Assembly (NCBI GenBank): GCA_040357565.1
Contig: JBDODJ010000125.1
Origin: Cercozoa sp. M6MM
Taxonomy: Eukaryota > Endomyxa: Ascetosporea
DNA: 32,397 nt
Strand: one strand, 5' to 3'
Shown here: positions 27,995-32,397 of the stretch, in pieces
Position numbering within the stretch: position 1 is the first letter of the stretch
Layout: each line of letters opens with the position of its first letter
Translations under genes and position numbers: made by a program
The notes under the pieces: generated by a model
What the model was told of the DNA's origin: nothing
The model's input: only the letters and a program-made list of their open reading frames with translations
Databases searched by the model: none

Positions 27995-30902
27995 GCAGAA
28001 GCGACGAGCTTGGCCACCAGTGAGTGCACGTCGCGCTTGCAGCAGGCCACGCGGTGCTTCTCCAGTCGACGCACGCTCACGTGGCTCGGCTTCATGTGTT
28101 GCAGAAGACGCGCCACATACGTGTACCGCTGGAGCATCACCTGTACACATAAGCAAGGGTCAAAGCAAGGGTCAAAGCAAGGGTCAGAAGCAAGGGTCAG
28201 AACAGCCGGGCACACAGAGGCAGGTTGCGGAGGGATTTACATGGTCCTCTTGCAGCAAGGAGACGCAGCGCGAGTGGCGCTCCGCGACGAGCTTGGCCAC
28301 GAGGCCGATGCGTGTGCGCAGTGACACCTGTCGCCGCTTGCATCGCTTCAACTCGGCGTGCCACGTGTCCGCCTGCTCCTCGAGACGGCGCACGAGATTC
28401 GTCACGTCCGCGTGTACGACGTCGCTTTCGTCTTTGTCTCTGCCTTGACCTAGGCCTAGGCCTAGGCCTTGGACAACACCCTGGGTCTTTCGCGCCTTTG
28501 GCTTGCTCGTGCCCGGCGCCGTCGCCGCCTTGGCCGCCTCGCGCAGTCGCGCCTGCAGTTTCACCAAGTTCGCGTGCGCCTTGAGCACCTGTCCGCGCAG
28601 CGTCAGTAGCGGCGCCTTCTTCTTGTCGCACCTGCGCACAGCAGCAGTTTCAGCACACAGGCACATATACACACACACAGACATAGACATACACACACAG
28701 AGACACAGAGACATAAAGGCGCTCGCGTGGTACCTCTCCTTGCACTTCTTGAGTTTTATGGCCCTGCGCTCGCGCTGATTGAAGCGCCACAGCAGTCGCT
28801 CCACCACATCGAGCGCCTCGCTCAGCTGCACCAGCGCAGTGTACTCAGCACGCACGGCTTTGCTCACTTTCGGCAGCTGTGACCAACAAAGGCATGCAAA
28901 CGAACACAGGTGTCAAAACACACAAGCAGAGCGGACTGACCTTGATTTCGGGCCATGGGCAGTCCGTCAGACCGTCCGCGCGGAACTTCTGGAGCAACAT
29001 CGGCTGCGGAAGCTTTTTCAGCTCTTTCGGGTCCGTGTCATCGTTCTCACCCGAAAACTCTGGCACGTGGAGTTTCTTCGAGAGCGACTCGGTTAGTTGG
29101 CGCAGTTCGCGGCCCTGGCCGTCACTGGACAGACACAGCGCCAAAGCGCCGGCTGTATCACCCAGATTTCTCAGTGCCTTGGCTTGTGTCTGCACAGAGA
29201 ACGCGCGAAACCATTCGAGTCAGAGACGCTTCCAGAAACACATGGACGCAGTGAAACATGTGCGTGTGTACCAGGCGAGCCTTTCGTAGCAACATGCCTT
29301 GCACACCTTCGGCGTTGACAACAGCGTCGGCCAAGCTCGCGGCCTCTTCAAAGTTGCCACGACGATACGCGATGAGTGCGCAGTTCATGAGTGCTCGCTT
29401 GTCACTCGGCACCAGCTTGTGCGCCTGGCAGACACCAACATACAAACTGACTCCACAATACACACACAGACACACAGACACACAGACACGCACACAGACA
29501 CAGATACACAGACACACAGACACACACAAGGGCAGATGTACCTGTTGGTAGCACTGCTCCGATTTCTTCAAGTCGTTCTCTTCAAGTCTCTTGGCGCCTT
29601 CCCTGCACAGCACTGGTTAGCGAAGGAAGGGAAGAGGAAACACTGCAGTACAGTCGCAAAATTGCAGCCGCCTGTCGCAACTCGTCGCTGGAACGACTCT
29701 GAATTTCGTGTTCCGACCAGCGCAGCGCCTCCAGCAGTGTCGCTTCGATCATACGAGTCTTGGATCGGTCTCTGGAACGACTGCGGGAGCGCCGGCGTTC
29801 TCGGCTTTGCGAATCGACAGGAGACACTTTCTTCGAGTCGCTCGAGTTGGTGCCACTGTCGTTGTTGTTGCGGTTGATGTTGTCGTTGTTGATGTTGATG
29901 TTGTTGTCGTTGTTGTTGCGGTTGTCGTTGTTGTTGTCGGGGTTGCTGCTGCCGCTGCTGAGAGTGCTCATAGTTGTCGGCTGCTGTGAGTTGTCTGTGT
30001 CGCGTGCCAGCGAACCCAGCGCACGCGCGCGCAGTTCCTCCAGCGTACCGAGCGAGGCTTGCACCGACTCGTCTGTACAGTCAAGCAAAGATAAAGGTAG
30101 TCAAAGACGCGAAACACAGAATGCACGGGAGACAAAGTTCGCACCCTCCTCAGAAGTATTCTCGGAACTGTCATTGGCTGAGGCAGAGAAAGACTCGTTC
30201 GCGCATGCGGGGCTGGCGTACGGTGCCTCGTCCGAGGCCACGAAGGACACGAAGAAGGAGTGCACACCGAGATGAAAGTCGCGCGAGATCAAGGCACGCG
30301 GCCGCTCAGGAAGTTCGATGGCGCGGTGCAGCACATCGAGCACGTCGGCGTCGAAGAAGTCGTCGTCAGTGTCGTTGTCAGTGTCGTCGTCAGTGTCGTC
30401 GTCCCTCATCTTGGCTTCCGCAGTGCCTGGCTGGCTGGCTCGAGGATTGGCTTCTTGCTTGGTTTCCTTGGGCTTTTCGTCGACTTGGTAGACCTGCTCG
30501 TACCAGTTGCCGTCTTCGTCTTCGTCTTCGCTGTCGTCGTCGCTGCTTTCATCGTTGTCGACCTCGATGGCACTCGGGCTCGAGCGTTCTTCAGTCGGGG
30601 TGCTTCGGCTGGGGAGACTAAACGTCATCGGTGAGCCCCTCTGGTCAGTGTCAACACTGGCTGTGTTCCTGCTCGGCGAGCTGGCTAGAGGCTCCTTCGG
30701 AACAACACTCGAGACGTAGTTCGGAGTTTCCTGCAACTCGAAGCAATTCATTTAAACTCAAGGGAAGTAAAAGTTCAGTCGATCTGTTTCAGCACACCAG
30801 TTCGTCATCTTCTATTTCGCCCTCTTCTCGTTCTTGAAAGAGATTCTTGTTGCGTAAAGTGGCCAAAGCACGGGTGCGGAGTCGCTCCTGCGAAAACGAC
30901 AT
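21927..30902 (-). CDS. ZFC3H1/Red1-like nuclear RNA-surveillance zinc-finger protein
   Basis: ZFC3H1 (human) and Red1 (fission yeast) link the RNA helicase Mtr4 to poly(A)-binding protein for exosome decay or nuclear retention of RNA. The model starts at ATG 30902 (MSFSQERLRTRALATLRNKN), soon followed by EEGEIEDDE, an acidic signature like that near the ZFC3H1 start. Twenty-one exons, nearly all with matching phase, give about 2,200 residues, close to the human protein's roughly 2,000. In order: a Ser/Asp-rich region; an Arg/Ser stretch; a TPR-like segment (KKSEQCYQQAHKLVPSDKRA ... AYRRGNFEEAASLADA); coiled coils; a poly-Gln tract; two Cys pairs (CLYC ... CGHC); EP-rich repeats; a coiled coil; REYVSPLRACRAYRF; the zinc finger CPCSLRGVLC ... 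GKCKYQH (C-x8-C-x7-C-x3-H); then HAT/TPR-like helices (NPRHESLWLAYLRYREKH). It ends REFPRQSRKRAR at TGA 21927-21929. The donor after ETPTDVES (about 25068) is uncertain. Confidence 0.82.
21985..22085. repeat. (CA)n tract with assembly gap, last intron of the ZFC3H1-like gene
   Basis: Uninterrupted CA dinucleotides on both sides of a 10-N gap (22030-22039). On the coding strand this is a (TG)n run shortly before the acceptor of the final exon. Confidence 0.9.
22321..22441. repeat. (CAGACA)n/(CA)n repeat in an intron
   Basis: About a dozen CAGACA hexamers followed by CA dinucleotides. They lie in the intron between the exons ending VPSLWM and starting SRVALSVL of the ZFC3H1-like gene. Confidence 0.85.
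23075..23312. repeat. (CA)n tract interrupted by a 100-N gap, intronic
   Basis: CA repeats run from 23075, cross the gap at 23120-23219 and continue with CA, CATA and CAGA units to about 23312. This is the intron between the exons ending ALTQLQQ and starting ALREPALAQ, so long frames here are artefacts. Confidence 0.9.
23120..23219. other. Assembly gap (100 N) within a CA repeat
   Basis: One hundred N within an intronic CA tract of the ZFC3H1-like gene; the size is nominal. Confidence 0.99.
23585..23735 (-). repeat. In-frame coding minisatellites (TGVQ and QKDG/QKEG repeats)
   Basis: On the coding strand a 12-nt unit gives repeated TGV/TGVQ (about seven copies). Just upstream of it, 12-nt units give KKDDQKEGQKDGQKDD. 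Both lie within one exon of the ZFC3H1-like gene and add length without breaking the frame. Confidence 0.85.
24630..24692 (-). repeat. In-frame coding repeat with CACGTG cores (HVSQHVSR)
   Basis: Twelve-nucleotide units containing the palindrome CACGTG encode alternating HVSQ and HVSR in the ZFC3H1-like protein, just after the LAYLRYREK helix. About five copies are present. Confidence 0.85.
24885..25047. repeat. 14-bp intronic minisatellite (caatactgcatgag)
   Basis: About twelve imperfect copies of a 14-bp unit, with gag, tac and gtg variants at its 3' part, fill the intron between the acidic exon ending near ETPTDVES and the exon starting MSLARMFVDENG. Each copy on the coding strand contains gcag or gtag, giving many cryptic acceptors. 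Confidence 0.85.
26195..26302. repeat. CAACCACACCTCAAG-type tandem repeats, intronic
   Basis: Imperfect repeats of caaccacacctcaag and ccaaacaacctcaag occupy the acceptor half of an intron of the ZFC3H1-like gene. On the coding strand they read as TTGAGG-rich sequence ahead of the acceptor ggcag. Confidence 0.8.
27790..27993 (-). repeat. (CAA/CAG)n tract coding about 65 Gln
   Basis: A TTG run on the plus strand with CTG interruptions reads as CAA/CAG on the coding strand, within the ZFC3H1-like gene between KLVASAK and PVPSADRTG. It is one of the longest homopolymer codon tracts in the window. Confidence 0.9.
28150..28202. repeat. 14-bp tandem repeat (aagcaagggtcaa), intronic
   Basis: Four near-identical copies of a unit of about 14 bp lie in the intron between the exons ending LLQEDH and starting VMLQRYTY of the ZFC3H1-like gene. 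Confidence 0.8.
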
Positions 30903-31322
30903 GCTCAACGCGGGTGGGGAATGGTTGAAGCCGGCGAAAATATTTTATACCCGTAACTCCATGCACTTCAACGTTTAAACTCCTTAAACACAGGAGTTGG
31001 GGACGTCAACGCGGACGGCTCGCCAAACAGACTTGTCCGCTGTGGAAATCACGAAAATCGTCCATCACATGAGACTAAAGATAAATGTGCACGCTACCAA
31101 ACCGCGAGACGTCGTATTCTAGATTCAATTCCGCCACCGCACAGTCAGGATGCTGTCCAGTTTTTCGATTTTCGCGGAGCGCTGGATTCCGGTCCAAGGC
31201 AAAGAATAAATAATAATGTTGTCCGGGCGATTTTCCCAGGCCCGTTCGGGGAGTCGTGCCCTGTACTCTTTAGCTTTTGGGAGCGGAGATCGCTACCACG
31301 GGCACAGAGCGCGGTAGGTGAC
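30903..31322. other. Divergent promoter region between ZFC3H1-like and Gle1-like genes
   Basis: About 420 bp separate the two start codons. A TATA-like element lies on the minus-strand side at 30941-30949. No other gene is evident. Confidence 0.5.
30941..30949 (-). promoter_or_regulatory. TATA-like element upstream of the ZFC3H1-like gene
   Basis: The minus strand reads TATAAAATA about 40 bp upstream of the ATG at 30902. That spacing fits a TATA box with a very short 5' leader. It is a match by sequence only. Confidence 0.35.
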
Positions 31323-32397
31323 ATGCGAATCGCAGCGACAAGTGAGGCAGAACCTCTGGATTTGTCCCATGTATTCTCACAACAGTGCACGCTATCGGTA
31401 CCTTCCGCTGCTTTTGTCGAGGAACTGGGGTGCGGTGCTTTACATGTGTGTCTGTTTGCAGTTGTTGTCGACTCCGCCAGTGTCACCGCCGCCAGTTTTG
31501 TCGGAGCACATCCAACTGAGTGTGGAGGCGCGCCGCTCACTCCGCAGGGTACCTCCTGTATCGTGTTTGTGCTGCCAGTGGGTGAGTGTGACTGCCTTTG
31601 ACAGAAGCTCGTGCAAGTCGAAGGTGAAGTCACGCTGGCGCCAGTGCCGACAGTCCGCGTGCCAACTGTGCAGGATCAGACGCAGTTTGCCGCACTGGCC
31701 ACCACGAAGACAGGTATGTGCAGACCATTGCGTCTTCCTCCCTTGTGACGTTGCACGAGCAAACTTCGACAGTGGACGCGCCTGTGGAAGGTCGCTACGA
31801 TGCTTCGGATGCCGCGTTGCTGCGCCGAATGCGACAGCATGTGGAGGAACGTCGACGTGCCCTCGAGGCTGAGCGAAGGTTGCCTGCCATGTGGGGGGTG
31901 GTCGAGTTGGAAGAAGCATGTGCGCAGGCGGAAGGCGGCCGAGTTGGAGCGACAGCGACAGGAGGAGGAACGAGCGCGCCTGCAGCGCGAACAGGCACGC
32001 CGCGAACGAGAGGAGAAACTGTATACATCTATATCTATACATATACATATATGTATATATATATATCTATACATATATAAAAGTATATATGTGGACATAC
32101 AGAAATAGATAAATGTATTGAACTGTTTGGACAGGAAGAAGGAGCGCGAGGCGCTGCAGGCGGCCGAGGATCGTCGCAAGCGCGAAGCAGAGGCCGCTAA
32201 ACAAAAGGCGGCGCTCGAGGCCAAGCAGGCAGCGGATAAGGTAGATCTTTCCAGGTTATTCTTTTTACCTTTCTACCCCCCCCCCCGCCGGTAGAAAAAA
32301 GCAGCAGCAGCGGCTGCAGAGGCACAGCGACAGGCACAGGCGCAGTTGTTGAAACAGGTAACCTCGTTCTTTACCCCTGCCTAATCCCCGACCCCCC
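31323..32397 (+). CDS. 5' part of a coiled-coil protein gene, possibly Gle1-like
   Basis: Exons 31323-31397, 31462-31548, 31605-31713, 31773-31878, 31928-32020, 32135-32240 and 32295-32357 join in perfect phase; the gene runs past the right edge. The visible roughly 213 residues begin MRIAATSEAEPLDLSHVFSQ, then a Pro-rich piece (LLSTPPVSPPPVLSEHI), VEARRSLR, a Val/Thr-rich linker, and a long Arg/Glu/Lys/Ala coiled coil starting ALLRRMRQHVEERRRALEAE and continuing to KKAAAAAAEAQRQAQAQLLK. An N-terminal linker followed by a long charged coiled coil is the layout of Gle1, the mRNA export factor that activates DEAD-box helicases at the nuclear pore. The diagnostic Gle1 C-terminal domain would lie outside the window, so this is only a suggestion; other coiled-coil proteins fit as well. 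The final intron has a 13-base C run ahead of its acceptor. Confidence 0.65.

Noticed and set aside
27548-28324. Plus-strand frame with long poly-Cys, poly-Val or poly-Leu runs
   Set aside because: It is the antisense reading of the CAA/CAG repeat that codes poly-Gln on the minus strand.

Overview
The window is nuclear DNA from an intron-dense eukaryote, most likely a unicellular alga or protist. I could not narrow the lineage further. The signs are genes split into exons of roughly 40-250 nt by GT-AG introns of about 45-150 nt, eukaryote-specific protein families, many CA, TTG and TA microsatellites, and runs of N that break simple repeats. No bacterial-style operons, rRNA, tRNA or CRISPR were seen. 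All gene models below were spliced by eye. Where a model is called phase-consistent, every GT/AG junction kept the reading frame.

Layout: (1) 36-625 (+) is the 3' end of an unrecognised gene. (2) 1450-2801 (+) encodes a charged, probably nuclear protein with a ubiquitin-interacting-motif-like segment. (3) 3077-5169 (-) is a clear CDC50/LEM3 flippase beta subunit in 17 exons. (4) 5580-8347 (-) is an Old Yellow Enzyme family NADH:flavin oxidoreductase. (5) 8545-10004 (+) is an unrecognised protein with an N-terminal signal or anchor. (6) 10005-11185 is repeat-bearing intergenic DNA with a 166-bp MITE-like element. (7) 11186-13357 (-) is an unrecognised membrane protein. (8) 13596-15669 (-) is a Gln/Asn/Pro-rich low-complexity protein. 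(9) 16012-18526 (-) is a helical, possibly BAR-like protein. (10) 19027-21119 (+) is a lysophospholipid acyltransferase of the PlsC/LPEAT type. (11) 21927-30902 (-) is a very large gene whose product resembles ZFC3H1/Red1, the nuclear RNA-surveillance zinc-finger scaffold. (12) 31323-32397 and beyond (+) is the 5' part of a coiled-coil gene that could be a Gle1-type mRNA export factor.

The genes look like ordinary housekeeping genes and do not form a cluster with one shared task. Two neighbours concern membrane lipids (CDC50 and the acyltransferase), but they are far apart. The ZFC3H1-like and Gle1-like genes are divergent and could share a promoter region; both families act on nuclear mRNA. 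No new multi-gene system was found. The more unusual signals are architectural: homopolymeric C tracts used as intron polypyrimidine tracts, complementary heptamer arrays in the introns flanking one exon, one trinucleotide repeat read as poly-Gln and then poly-Asn in a single protein, in-frame coding minisatellites, possible 24-30 nt introns, and a MITE with a perfect 7-bp target duplication.
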